Part shown: piece after piece, positions 29,029-43,500 of the stretch
How positions within the stretch are numbered: position 1 is the first letter of the stretch
How the letters are laid out: each line of letters starts with the position of its first letter
Program-made: the position numbers and the translations under genes
Notes under the pieces: model-generated
What the model saw: the letters and a program-made list of their open reading frames with translations, nothing else
Told to the model about the DNA's origin: nothing
The model's database searches: none
Source: Panonychus citri
Lineage: Eukaryota > Arthropoda > Arachnida > Trombidiformes > Tetranychidae
NCBI RefSeq assembly: GCF_014898815.1
Contig: NW_026515482.1
Coordinates: 1,860,001 to 1,924,000 of the forward strand
Length of the DNA stretch: 64,000 nucleotides
Direction: 5' to 3'

Positions 29029-31753
29029 ATGGTTCGTTTAGGACTTGAGAGTGACCTTTATAATGGTGAAATGTGGGACAATTTACTTCTAACTGATCCA
29101 AGATTGGAAAAATTGTCTGTCAATTTAAAAAATTTTTATGATGGTAAACGAGGGGCTGCTAATTTGATTACTTTCGATGACAATTTACTTTGTATTTGGG
29201 ACAATCAAACCCAGCAAATTTATTGTCTTGTTATGAGAGATTTCAAGCTAATCAGTGTTCAGGTAATTTAGTTTTTAATCAACTTCTTTTTTCTCTATAT
29301 GCTTGCCCTTTGCCTCTTATTTTGATAAAAAAATTTTCTCTTCTTTTTTTTCTTATAGAATCTGATTCCTACCAATGCTCCTTTATTCGATGTTGATTCG
29401 ATTATCATGTCCTTGATGGAAGATACATCGCTCTTCAAGGACCAAGAGGTATAAATATCATGGAATTGCCAAGAAAATTTGGTCCGTTGAATGCCTATGA
29501 AGGTGGAAAAGTATCTATACTTTGCAGGTAAAGAAGAAAACATTTGGAATAATTTCCAAAAAAATTCATTGATAAACATTATTTGGTTCTAATTATGATT
29601 TGGTTTATTCTCTTTTAGAACCGTTTGTCTCGCTGAAAGATTTTTCGTTTGCTATCAACAAATCACTGTGGCTGAGAGTCGTTGGCATCCAGGTTCGCCA
29701 TCAGGATCAGCTCATATTGCAGTTTTAACCAATGATGATTGTATTCGGTAAGAAGATAACTCCTCTAATCTCAAATTACATTAATAGTTATCTCTGTCTT
29801 ATATTCATTTTTCTAATTCTTTCTCTGTTTATACTCTTCTACAGTATTTATGATGTTTCGGTTCCTCAAGTTTGTCTCGCAGAGATTAGACTGAGTGATC
29901 CAACCAATGGCGATTTAAAATATTCATCATCAAAATTTGCATCATCTCTTGGTCAAACCGCTGTTAGCTTTGACTTTGGTCTTCCAATTGATAAACGAAT
30001 TGTTCAAAGTAGTAATCTTCACCATGAAACCTTCGCATCATCGTCAACAATTAACATGTCTAACCAAAAATCTTCAAATAATTCTAACCTAATTGAAGAA
30101 GACTCTTGCATTTGGCCAATCTACGTTCTAAGAGGAAATGGTGACGTCCTTTTGGTTTACAATGATCTTCACAATACTTACATTTCTAAACGTATTCTTG
30201 GCCCATTGACCATGCGACCTCCAGCCGAAGATAATTATGGAGTTGATGCTTCATCCATTATTTGTCTCGATTGTGCTCCAACTCTACTAGTAATCGCAAC
30301 ATGTTCCGGGATGATCTATCATTGTTTAGCCTTAGAAAATCCCGATAACTATGATTCTGGAACTGATTCCGTTGATGCTCACCTTGTTGAAGTTCATTCT
30401 AATACATTTGCCGATGATAATTTTCACCAAAACGATGCTTCATCATCTTCCTCCTCTCGACATAAACCCCGTGGAAATATTAGTTACATTGGTGATGTAA
30501 ACTCTGGCCTATCCAAAATATTTCTCAATCCACCAACACTTTTTGTCGTTGAAAGTTTAGAATTGGTATTATCTCTTACTTCAAGCGGTGATCATGATGA
30601 TAGTTCACCTTTAAAACTAATTCGACCTTCAGTTAATCCTCAGATATATTTTTGCTCTCACGAAGCTGGTATACACATTGTCAATATACCATTTCTAAAT
30701 CGTCTTAAATCATCACAATTTGTTTCACTTGATGAAACCGAGCAAAGTATAATTGAACATCTAATCTGTACCAAACCAATATCAACATCTAGCTCATGTA
30801 TTCCTATGTGCATTCCCTTAGGCGTTGCTCTAGTTGCAAGGCGAGGTTATTATTCAGTTGGAGTGTTACTTTCTTCCGGTGAGATACTAACCCAAAGATT
30901 ATCATCAATCAACTATAAATATAAAAGTATAACAAGTGATTGTGAGCTAAAAGTATCGATAGATGATCCCGTTAGTTTTACCATTCACATTAACCAAATT
31001 CTTAAACGGACAATGAATGCACCACACATCAAATCGGAGCCCAACAAGGAACCAAACAAAGCCGATTGTCTACAAATGTTACTCAATACAACCGATATCC
31101 TAAGGAAAGAATATATCGCTCGAATGGAAAAAGCGACCGAAATTTTGATTAAACGAGCATCAACTCTAGTTTCGAATAAAAAATTACAACTTGAAGAGAT
31201 TGGAAAATTGTCCAAAGAAAAAGATTCAATCATCTCCTCAATTAAAGAGACAAGTGTAAAATTTGATGAAACATTGGAACGTCAAGAGAAACTTTCTCAT
31301 CGAGTTGAAAAGATATTGGAAACAGTTCAAACGCGACAAAATCATTTATCGGAAGCCGAACGTACTTGTCAAAAGGAATTGAATGAAATCTCTTCAACCA
31401 TTAACAGTTATCGAAATCGTTTGGATCAAGTTCAACTCAAGTATAAGTATCAAAATGAGCTGAAAGAAAATGAAACTTTCGAAGGAAGAGAAAATGATAT
31501 CCAACGAAAACGTCAATCATCAATAATTTCTCATCAAACGGCTGCAGTTAAAAAGATTTTAACATCTCAGTAAGTGTATTTTAAATTAGATTTAAATCTT
31601 AAACATTTAAATGTTAATTCTAATTGTTTACCTTCTCATCTCTGTCTGTCTCTCTCTCTCTCTTTACCTTTCAGGAGTGAAGCAATTCAAAAGCTTGTCA
31701 ACCAAGTAAACGGATTACACAAACACTTTTCCCAAATTAAATCACTAACATGA
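29029..31753 (+). CDS. mbo: Nucleoporin Nup88 (members only), one-base frameshift in exon 2
   Basis: Nuclear pore component on the cytoplasmic face that works with Nup214 in CRM1-dependent export. Five exons: 29029-29262, 29359-29527, 29619-29747, 29845-31569, 31675-31753. Introns are about 90-105 bases and all GT-AG. Exon 1 begins at ATG 29029 (MVRLGLESDL). Exon 2 reads NLIPTNAPLFDVDSIIMS, then needs one extra base at about 29411-29416 to continue DGRYIALQGPRGINIMELPR; with it every downstream splice phase fits and the product is about 778 residues (human 741). A beta-propeller N-terminal half includes LGPLTMRPPAEDNYGVDAS, almost identical to vertebrate Nup88, and CTHEAG-like FCSHEAG. The C-terminal 200 residues are coiled coil. 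As written, the frame stops in exon 2. Confidence 0.93.
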
Positions 31754-31783
31754 TCTTATATTTACCTGGAGAGATGATATTTT

Positions 31784-31789
31784 AATAAA
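31784..31789 (+). terminator. Nup88 polyadenylation signal
   Basis: AATAAA 31 bases after the Nup88 stop codon; the last gene-related signal before the gene-free right half. Confidence 0.7.
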
Positions 31790-33669
31790 GAAAATGAACT
31801 TTCATTTTGCCATTTTCGTTAACCTTTCGAGAGGGCGAAAAATTCATTCATTAGATTTACAGTTATCAACGGTTACAGAATTGAATCAACTTCCAGCGAG
31901 AAAAACAAAATTGTTCAGAAAAGATGAAGGATAAAAAAGATTGTCAGATCAAAAGGAGAAGATGGAAAATTAATGATATTCAAAGAGAATCGACGATAAG
32001 AAACAAAGTGAAAGAATAAAATCAAAGACGAAGGAAGACAAGAAAGAGATGATATTCAATGGAAGAAGAAGAAAAATATTCGAATGTAAATAATGGAATA
32101 AGTAAAGTTCGAACAAGAAAGACAATGGAAAGCAAACCGAATGAAATCTTGATTTGGAAATGAAGAAGGAAAAAGAAAGACTAAAGGATGATAATGATGA
32201 AGATAAAAAAAAAGAAGAAACAAAATATAGACAAATTAACTCAAGAAGAATCTGCTTTTCTTTAATTAGATATGCACAGAAAGAAATTGAGTGTTTCTTG
32301 ATAGAGAGCAAGAGAGAGAGAAAATGTTAATAGACAGAAAGAAAAGAAAGAGTAAAAACAATAGAAAGAAAGAAAAACAGTTAAACAATCATGTTATCAA
32401 ATAAAAGTGATTCAGGGAGAGAGAAAAGAAAGATTCATCATCATTATCATCCTTCGTCTTTCTAATCATCTTCATTTACAGTGAAACAGTTGGATGATAA
32501 ATGTAAAACAGGAGTAGAAAAAAAAATCTACAACATCTCTCGACATGTTCAAATTCGAGGAGGAACCAGAATCAGAATCGAAGAGTAAAAGGGTTTTTTT
32601 TGTCAAACATTCGAGGGAGAAGGAAAAATGATTGGAAGATAATAATGGAAGATGATGATGATGATAAAGAAGGAGGATGATGAGAAGGAGGTAAGAGACT
32701 GATTGAAAGTGAATATAAACCAATAATTAAGATATAGTGTTGGTTGTTTTTATCTAATGAATAAAAAACTCCGTAATTGGGGCAATTGCATTAAGAATCC
32801 TCGGTGAGCCCTGCGGATGAGAGAGAGAGAGACAAGGATGATGAGCGAAGATGATGAAGATTAAGATTGAAGATGTAAGATGAAAGTGTAAATGTTTTTT
32901 GTTACTTTTCTCTCTCTCTCTCTCTCTATTTGATTATTGTACAAGAAGGAAAATCTAATTGTCAGATTTAATTGCCCTCCAGCGTAAGTTGATCATTCAG
33001 TTTGTTGATTTAAACTCTTGGTGAATTTTGAGAAATAAAAAGAAAAAATCGAACAAAAAAAGTTTCGAATTTTTTTTTCCTCTCTCTCTCTCTCATAATA
33101 TTACTACGAAATCAAAGCTAATTTTAATTCTACTGATTGTTACAATTATCGTGCAATATATTTAGTCTTACGAATGTTCAACTAATTACAATTTAGCAAA
33201 ATTATTAATTGGGTTTATATGTTTCAAGAATAAAAAAAACATAAAATGTAAACTTAATAAAGAAAAATGAACTCGAATGAGAAAAAAGTTTCTTCAATTA
33301 AGATTAAATTCTGTTAACCGGTAAAATCAGATTCTTATTGAAAATGATAAATAAGATGTCGAAAAATAAAACTAGAACTAAATTAACTCTCGAATCTAAG
33401 AGAAGAGGGAAAAAAACTCAAATTCTGATCAGCAAATAATTTAATTAATTCGAACCCGTTGATTAGACAAGGGAGATAATCAGAAAAAAAAGTTTTCCAT
33501 TGAGTTGATTATCTTTTCTCTCCTAATCATCATCAGACTCTTGAATCACAATCGATGATGATCAAAACTCTAATTGTTATAAGTTAACCTTGAACATTCA
33601 ATTCCCGATCCGATGAATTTATAATCATTATTATTAACAATCAAAATCCCAATTGATTAAATTACGAAA

Positions 33670-33674
<5 letters not shown>

Positions 33675-33733
<59 letters not shown>
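33675..33733. repeat. (AG)29 microsatellite
   Basis: Uninterrupted AG run of 59 bases, among the longest in the window. Confidence 0.95.
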
Positions 33734-33736
<3 letters not shown>

Positions 33737-34147
33737 CTTTTTCCATTCACAAGAATACAAAGTAACCCTTCAATGTCATATATTCATCTTTGCACTTTTG
33801 CCTTCATCTTTTCATCATTATTATTATTATCATCATCATCATCAATATCATTATAATCATCAGCATCTTGCTTCCTCCATCTCCACCACCTCTCTAGTCT
33901 CCCACTCCACCTTCATCCTCTTTTTCCCTTTGTTTAAATGTTTCATGTTTCTCATCAAAGGGTTTGTGATCAACCTCATGTTCACATGAGTTTTTTTCAT
34001 TCATCTCTCCAAAAGGAACTCATTTGCTTCCTTGAGTTTTTTTATCTTCATCTTTTCCATAGACTCTCTTACCATTATCATCCTCACCCTCATCTGTATC
34101 AGCATAACATGTCTAGGATAATAATGCTAATAACATTCCTGGTGGAG

Positions 34148-34150
<3 letters not shown>

Positions 34151-34186
<36 letters not shown>
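34151..34186. repeat. (CT)18 microsatellite
   Basis: Uninterrupted CT run, followed near 34330 by a shorter GA run on the same strand. Confidence 0.95.
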
Positions 34187-34190
<4 letters not shown>

Positions 34191-35674
34191 GCATGGTTAA
34201 TTTGATTTGGACATCAACTGATGATGATAATGATGATGTTGATCTTGTTGAGATGATGCTTCAGTTACTCTGCTGATACTATGCTATCTGGGGATGAGGA
34301 TGATGTGTATACATTGAAAAAAATCCGAGAGAGAGAGAGAGAGAGGAGAAAGTTATTTGTACTAGATTTGTTTTCTATCCCTCTTGTTGTTGTTTGTTGT
34401 TAACTTGTTGTCACATAACAATCACACCAAAACCTTTGGGAAAATACACCTTACAAATAATCATATTCAATCAACTAATCAAATTGTTGTAGAAATCAGT
34501 TTTTACATATTAAACAGGTAATCTGATTAAAGTGTTGTGGTCAATCATCATCAGTCAAAACAATCATCAGAGGTAAATCAATTGACCAGCAAAAGAAAGT
34601 ATGAAAAACAAAATTCTAATCATTATGGATCATCAAGTTAATCTGATTGTAAAATTATTTAATCAATGATTTCATGGAAACAAAAAATAAACTTACAATC
34701 AGTTTCTCAAAGTAATTTGAAACCAATAGTTAATTGTAACAATATACTTTACGATCAAATTTACAGTTAAGTTGCTTCCGTTTGTTCAACATTAAGTTTA
34801 CAAAAATTTATCTTCATCAATGTCAAATCTTCATCTTCATCTTCATCTTGATTATCCAAGTCAATATATTCTCATGTTGGAATAGTAAAAGACGAGGAAG
34901 ATTAGATGAGAATCCAAGTTCTCATCTTCCATCTCAGGCCCTCGATTGAACTTGACCTCCAACTTATATATGGGGAAAAGTCTTAAATTATCACCACCAT
35001 GATGAAAACCATTCAGTTTACTGAAAGATATTCACTCATCATCACGATGATCATTATCATCACCATGATACGATTTCTTTTGAAATTCAATTTCAATAAT
35101 GAAAAGATGACAATAATGACCCAATGATATAAAGTGAATTGAGATGGTCAAGTTAATTTATTACCAAACTATCAGATTCCTGAGTATCTCTTTCAAAGTT
35201 TATTCAATTTTCACCCGAACAAAAAATATAAACAGAAAATCATTCAGATAAATTTAAGATGATAAATGTTCATCATCACAAATGAATATGTTGATAGAGA
35301 ATAAGAAGAAGATAAAAATTCATTCCAATTCATATAAGAGACACCAAAAGAAAATATAAAAAAAATAGAAAAGCAAAAGATAAAATCATTTTATTTGAGA
35401 AAAAAAAAATAACATCACAATATAATAATATCTTCATCATGATGATCCCTGAATTCAATGAATAAATTTCACCAATGGTTTCATTATCATTTATGAATCA
35501 TGATGATAATATAAACAAATATTCATATTCAAACCTAGAATCACAGTTACATTAATAAATTAGGTGTTGGGTGAAAATTTCCAATCTTTTAACTGAACAA
35601 AAAAAGTTCTGATATGTTTACTTGTTGGACTTTCGAGAGTAAATATTTGGACATTTGAAATCGAAAAGAGAAAG

Positions 35675-35710
<36 letters not shown>

Positions 35711-37750
35711 TACTCACTCATTCTGAATTCGCAAATATTATATTTCCACCTCTTCATCTTTTTTGATAATAATACCAACCACCGGTTAACCACAATATCT
35801 ACATGATGATATTATTTACAAATGAAACTGAGTTTATGAATTTTCAAGTATTTAACATGAAATCATTTTGATTAACATGACAATTAACTAACCTTTTCGT
35901 TTACTGTTAAATGATTAAAAAAAATCAAGACTAATTGTTGATAATCAGAGTGATCTTAATGAATTAATCATCTCATACATTTAGTGTTAAAATTACTATT
36001 GATGAAATTATCCAGAACTTTAACCTGACCTTATTATTATTATCGCCAAGTTTTTCATTTCATATTGATAATTAATGAAATGTTTTTGATTGTTGTTGTG
36101 GTATAACATTTGGATAACAGATTGACCCGACTGTCCACCTCAATCTCCTCCTCCAACTGAACCTTTGTGTTTATCCACTTGGTTGAATTTATTACCAACC
36201 CAATGAAATCAATTGAATCGTTTAACATGAAAAACGAAAACAAAAAAGTTTTTATTGTCATGATAAAATCAGAGAGATAAAAGTAACGGTCAAGCAAAAG
36301 TTATCTCTCTCTCTCTCTCTAAACTGGACATTGGTCTATTTATTTATCATTATGACTAAGGGAAGATAAATACACACGCGTCAACAATATCTCACTCACT
36401 TTACCTCACTAGATTATCATCATCATCCTGTATCTTCAATGATGCAATTCATTGTCCACTGATTTCACTGACCCTTCCCATTGTCCATTCATTTCATGGT
36501 AAATCTTAATCACTCATTTGAATACACATACAACTCATACTGAAAAAAAACATAACCACAATCTAACCATCCTTGACCATTGTCCAGTGCACTGGTCAAT
36601 TGTATTGTTGATACACAACAGTTGAAATATAAAACAAAAAATTAGTTAATCATAATTGTTATCATTTGATTTACAAAAAAAAATCATTAACACACAAAAA
36701 AATAATGTAAAGTAAATTGTTAATCATTGATTAAAACTATTGATCACTCTGATAATCAGTTAGGTGAATCCAAGCTTAAACTGTTATGAATTGAAAACTA
36801 TCTCATTGATTGATTGATTATCAGTTATTATATTATCAATAATAATCATCCCTCAGTAATTATCCCTCAAAATTATCCTGGAAATTAAAATTACCCCCAA
36901 TTGATTGCACTCCAAATAAATATAATCAATTAGTTTAACTGATAATTTTAATCAAACCCTAATGATAATGACCAACCATTGGACCTCAATATTCAAACGT
37001 GACCACAAACTTAAATTATTCAGCTAATCATTATAATAGTTATTACGAATCGCCAATAATTTTTCATCATCATGATGATAATAATTTTCACTCCCAGTCT
37101 TCAACCATGATAATAAATGTATTATCCATAAGTGATCATGGTGATTGAGGTGGTGGGAGACGTTATCATCCACCACCACCACCACAATCAAGTCCACCAT
37201 TGATATTATCTAATAATTCATTTAATAAAATCAATATATATTTATTATCATGATAATAATTATCATCATCAACAATCAAACCAATATATTATTATCAATG
37301 AAAACCCAAAAGTCTGATCATTATAATAAAACGTATAAATAGTTGATAATGATTGAAGATAATGAAGATAATGATGAAATAATAATGATGATGATGATGA
37401 TAAGTGATTAGAGATTTACTATTTCATATATACGATTCACTGATTAATTTATTTTTATCAAATTATTGATTGTAATCAAATTTTTTCCTCTCTCAATCTG
37501 ATATAATGTTTATTATGTATTATAAGTATAAGAGACAACTGATAATTAGAGGAGAAGCTCAAATGGAATTAATAATTTCACTGATGATCATCATCAATTG
37601 GAATCAGATTAAGAGCAATCAAATTCTGATTGAATTGAACATTTTCAATCTTAAATTATTGTTGAATTCTCATTGATTCAGAATTTTATCTACTCATGGT
37701 AATGAGAAATTAATCTTACAATTAAATGTATGGAAAAGTAATTATCATTC

Positions 37751-40700
37751 TGACGGGTGGGGTTATCTTTTATCTCAGAATTAAGAATTCATTTCAAGAG
37801 ATTATTCATCTCTAACCCCAGGGATCATATCTATCACCCTGTAGATTCATTATCATGGAAAAAAGTGAGATGTTATTATTTAAGAATCGAAGATGAAACT
37901 TTTTTAAGAATAGAAGAGAAAAAATCTTCTCTCAATCAGAGAAATTATTTCATTAGGAAAACTAAACTTGCCTGTTTTTCATCATTTCAATCATCCTCAT
38001 CTTCATCTTCATCATTATCATCATCATCATCATCATGAGAGAGATGAAATAATAACGGTAATCAGATGAAAAAAGAGAAAAATTCATTCTTGAAGACTGA
38101 TTTTCCAATGATTGTATTAGTAGTAAAAATCTAATACAATTAATCAGCGGGAAGAACAACAAAACTCATATGAAAAGTAGAAAGTAATTATCAATATCAT
38201 CATCTTAATCATCAGGATAATGATTAAAAACAATCAAAGATAAGGAAAACATTATCATCATCTAATGTAAATTAAATTAAATTGCTATTTACACAAGGTA
38301 ACTAATTAACAAAGAATCAACAAAACACTGAGATTGTAAAAATGATCGTATCATAATTGGATGTTAGAAACTTATATTTGCTTATAATTACAACAATTAA
38401 CGATTAATTTTTCTTGTGATTTGTGACAAACAAAAAACAATGATAATAATGATATTTACTGATGAGAGAAAATTAAATTTCAACCTCACCCAACAAGATT
38501 AACGGTAAATCAATAATCAACTTGGAATCATTATCATAATCATCTTCATCTTTATCTTCATCATGTTAATGGTTTTCTCAATTGTGATTGAATTCTGATG
38601 CTCAATCAGACTCAATATTCATCCCCATTTGATTAATCAATGATTATGATTCAATGTTATTATCTCTCTCCCATGGAACATGGTAAAATCTAATCACAAT
38701 TGTTAATCATAATCACTCCCAATGTGTTGATATAATATTAACATTAATAGTTAACAGTTAATGAATTTAATCAGGCAATCAGAAAAGTCTCAAGGAAAAG
38801 TTATCACAATTAGAATTCATTTTTTTCTCTTCTCATTCTAATCATAATCAATAATTTTGATCGATAAAATTGAGAAAAGAGAGAGAGAGAAAGAGAAAAG
38901 ATTTCATCATTTGATTGTTCAAATCTAAATTAAGATTCCATTGATTAAGATAATTTATTAATCATTTTGTCGTTATATGGGTTGGTAACAGTAATTTAAG
39001 TAAATTAACTTTATATACAATCAAGTGATTAAGTAATGATTGTCATGATTAATGGTTAATTGTTTGCAACATAAAATAATCTGTTCAAAAGTTAATCATT
39101 TCAAACGAAATAGATTTAATAATTTACTTAAATTGTTAAATAATTGCGAAAAGTTAATCAAATCATTTAGTCAACAATTAGACTAAAAAAACAAAATTAA
39201 TAATTGGACCAATTAATTAGCCTTGGAGCGAAATTTTTTCCTTCCAATTGATTTTCTTTAATTTCTCACAACAATTAAGATGTTCACAATTAGAAATCAT
39301 TAATTTTCATCAATCATAATGAAGATTTGACAATTATTTTTGTCTTCGATAGATCGATGAAAGTTCAATTGTTTACCAATTAATCTTAATCTCAACAATT
39401 AAGATTAGTTGATTATCTCATTGATTGTTACTATTAAATAATTGACTTGATCTAATGTTAGGATTATAACAATGTTTTTATTATTGTTGTTGTTGTTTCA
39501 TTTTAGTTAATATATTGAATGGTCAATCTTTGAATTAGTCTCAATTGACCAATTCAATTGTATGGGTCAATATAATTGTAATCAAATTACAAGTTTAATT
39601 AGTAGCAAATAAAAACAGTCTCTGATTTGTTAATCTGTAAACATTATCAAGATACAATTAATGATAATAAATACCCAAATAAACAACAATTGAATTAGCT
39701 GAACAATCAAAGGGCAAAACAATTAACAATAATCAAGTTGAATGACCAATACAATTGTAATTTCAAATATTAAATGACCATCATAAGAAAAGGTTGAATA
39801 ATAATATAAATAAAAAACCAAAACTCTCAACATGTGAAGACTAAATGTAATCAGTAATTTATTACGAATTGATTACAATTAAATTGATTGTTGATTAATC
39901 TCAATGAAATTCAGGAAGTTTAACAAACTATTTATCTTTGATTAATGTGAATTAAGATGATAAATAATCTTTACGCCCACAATTTGTTTCCGATACTCGT
40001 GGTCAGTTCCAGATATTAAGTTGGGGAAAGAGCAACTGTCCACTAATTGACCAATGGAATAAATTGAATTGTGTCATGATTAGAATTCAATTTTTTTTTC
40101 GACTTCTCTTTTTTTCTGTCTCTCATTTTCTTATCCATTGAGAGTTAATTGAATTGTTGATTAATATGTAATACAAAATGAATGAATGGTCAACAAAGTA
40201 ACCATAACTTCCTGGAAGTTGACGGAACCAATTTATTTAACTGACCGGAGGTCACTTAAGATTGAATCTCAATTTCTCAGGGAAAAGATTATCAATTTCA
40301 TCTCAATTCAAAGAATCAGGAAGAAGAGGAAGAGAGAGAGAAAAAAAAATCTGAAGAGAACTTTTTTTCTCTATTGACAATATTATATGTAAACTCCACC
40401 CTGTGAACTGAATAACTGAGGAACTTTTTTTGTTACTCTATCATTAATCTCAGTTTATTGAAGAGGATGATGGAAAACTATGTATCAACTTGATGGTGAT
40501 TTAAGTGTCCAGTGTGTTAATGGGTCAGTTTGATGAACAAAAAGAGAAAAAAAGGAAAAAAATTCAATAGAAACTTTTAAATTATCAATACTTTAAAAAG
40601 CGGAAGAGACAAAAATTGATGGAAATTTTTACTTCTCTATCTAAAGAATCAAATGTCATTGAAAATATAACAATGACAATTGTCTCATCATCAGGATTAG

Positions 40701-43500
40701 ATTAATGAAGATAAATGAAGATAAGTGTGAGCAGGATAATCTTCCCTCTCTGTCTCATCCTGATTGCCATCATAATCATCATTATCATCCTATTATCATC
40801 AGTTAACGGTCATTGTGATAGTTTAAATTATCCCGGTTTCCAATTTTAGGATTCAAATTTTAAAATGGAAAAACAAAATTGAAATGATTGACCCAACAAT
40901 CAGTTGATTGTTATCATTACGATTATATCAACTTACAGTTACAATACTTATAAACACTTAACAAAGATATATAACTAAATTGACAACAATCAGCTGATAA
41001 TCATCAAGTTGATCTAATAAGCTTCAATGTCAATGTCAATTTGATGCTAATAATAATCTTGTCCCATTTAATATTATCACTTTCCAGTCAATAATATCAA
41101 ACTCATACCCTCCCAGTGGTCAGTTTTATCAATAACAATCAGGATGATCCAAGATGGTCAATCATTTTGCTTCAATATCATTTAGATAAATCCAACTAAT
41201 CTTTTACAGTTATTGTTATATTACAATTTGCAATCAATTGTAACCTTTCACAATTACATCAATTGGGGTTATGAAAACCCAATGGTCAACCTTTGGGTCA
41301 ACTTGACAAAATGGAGGGTGAAAAAAATCAACAGAGTATGAAGCAACTAAATTATCCCTGCGTTAGTATTAAAGTTACTCAACCAGGTAGAAAATTAAAC
41401 TGATCACAAGTGATTAACAAATTGCTGCATTAGTAATCTATTGATTGAATGTTTAATTGAAAACTGTAATCAATGGTAATCAGTAGATTGTTCAATAACA
41501 ATTAACCAAAAACCGAACAAAAAAACTGGTAGAAAGTGTAATTTATATATTGATAGAAATGAATTAAAGGTAAAATGATGATAATAATGATGATGATTAA
41601 CATTATGATGATGATGATGGGAAGGTATTGAAATTTGAATGATCTGAAACAATCAACTAATTGGTCTGTGAAAATGGTTAATCATGATCAATAATAGCAA
41701 AAACAAAACAAAACAATTGTCCAATGTGAATATTAACTCAACCTTATAATGATGATGATAATAAATATCAGTTTCAATTCAATGTCCAGCTATTACCATC
41801 ATCATGTTGTCCAGTTTACTGACCATTGGATTGATTCAAAAAATTAGTAAAAACAAGAAACAATAATAATTATTCAATTCTGATCACTTATTGGTTGATA
41901 AACTGAATCACGTTTCATGATAATCATTGAATATCACCCTGGGCATGAAAAAAATGGATTCCAGATCAAACGGTTTATCATTATTCAGGCTTGCATGATG
42001 TTCAATGGCTCGTTTCAATTCAGAATCAGAATCTTTTATATATAAACTTATCACCAAGCTAATGATGATATTTACCATGAATGAATTACTCCCTGTGTCC
42101 ACTAAAACTGATGAAAACAATTAAAAACTTACCAGTAATTGTAATGATAACAATTAACTGGAAATGATTTTTTTTTTCATTTAATAATTTTCACTTTTTC
42201 CTCTGATAATCATTTCATATTTCTGATTTTCAATCAGTTTAATTGTAATCATAATCATCATCATCATCATGGTAACTGGATAACCTGCTGATATATATTC
42301 ATGATAAATATCCAGAATACTAATAATTAATTAATGTAATTGGTTGAAACTTTGATTAATTGTAAACATAATTATTACAATTTCAATGTTTGATAATAAG
42401 ATTTAACAATTAAATCAGCAAATCAGAAAAAAAATTGCGATTCTCAACTCATGGTAACTTAAGAATCGGATCGTTATGATTTTCATTGTAAAATTCATGA
42501 TAAATTGAATTGAATATAAGTGATAAAACATTTCTGATTATCGATTGATGAAATCATCATGATATTATCATGTTATAGTGACAATGTGTCTGTTGAATTA
42601 TCATGTTTAACAAATGAAAAGAGATGAATATAAGTTGAAACAAAATATGAATGGAATCTGAGGAATGAATATATTAACAGGGGATGTGGCAAGTGGATGG
42701 TGGGTGAAGGTAAGGTGGGTAAAGATGGTTCAAGAGTGGAAGAAGGGGGAAAATTGAAGAGGGATGATGATGATTAGAATGATGAAGATGATAAAATGAG
42801 AAGCTCATTAAGAGGAAACAAAGAATCGATCAGAATTGATTGCGCCTGTTCATCAACAATATGATTATGATTAAAGAGGAAGAACTTTTTTTTTCTTCTC
42901 TTTCTCACTCACTCACTTTGTCTCTCTCTCTCTCTCTCTTTCTCACACTGATTATTCATTCTTAAGACAATCTTAACCTTCCTAATTAAAGGCTTGTTTT
43001 AATTTCGAATACAAAAATAGGATAACAATCAATAAATTAGATCCACGCCTTTCGCTGATTATTATCATCTGCATCTTCATCATGAAAATCAAATTACTTT
43101 TCATTCCTGGTAACATAATTATCGGTGTGAATGAATCTGATTGTTGTTGTTGTTTTTTTTTTATTCTTATTCCTTTAAATGTCAATGAAATTATCAGAAT
43201 CAACTTAAGAAGGTTGGAATAGAAGAAACAAAAAGAAAAGTTGGAATTTCAAAATGAACTGAATCGGAAGGAAATTGTTGTTGTTAGAATAAAATCTTAT
43301 ATACTATTAATTCATATTCATTACATGGTGTTTACTTTTAGGTCAATAGAGTTAATGGTGAACTTTTTTATTCTCCTCTGAATTTGGTTGGATTTTTTTT
43401 GCGAAAATTTCATTCAACTACACCATGAAGTTATCGTGGATTCATCTATGAACTTGTTGAAACTTTGGGAAACTTTTTCTATCTCTTAAGCTACTCTAAG
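37751..43500. other. Gene-free region, block 2
   Basis: AT-rich, dense in TTAATTA, CAATTG and TCATCATGATGA words, with GA-rich patches and few long microsatellites. GAACTTTTT words are at 40358, 40421, 42882 and 43360. One weak candidate exon lies at 41938-42032 (minus). Nothing else coding is seen. Confidence 0.55.

Larger units (their letters stand above)
31790..37750. other. Gene-free region, block 1
   Basis: No exon is supported. Purine-rich from about 31900 to 32360 and again 32600-32720, then AT-rich DNA with CT/GA microsatellites (33675-33733, 34151-34186, 35679-35707), many CATCAT/ATGATG clusters (for example 37060-37400) and a CCACCACCA run near 37171. Open frames here translate to Ser/Leu/His or Arg/Glu runs and are repeat artefacts. 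Confidence 0.6.

Noticed and set aside
36055..36297. 80-codon minus-strand frame with VQLEEEIEVDSRVNLLSK
   Set aside because: Only a short stretch looks protein-like; no good splice signals at both ends and no family recognised.
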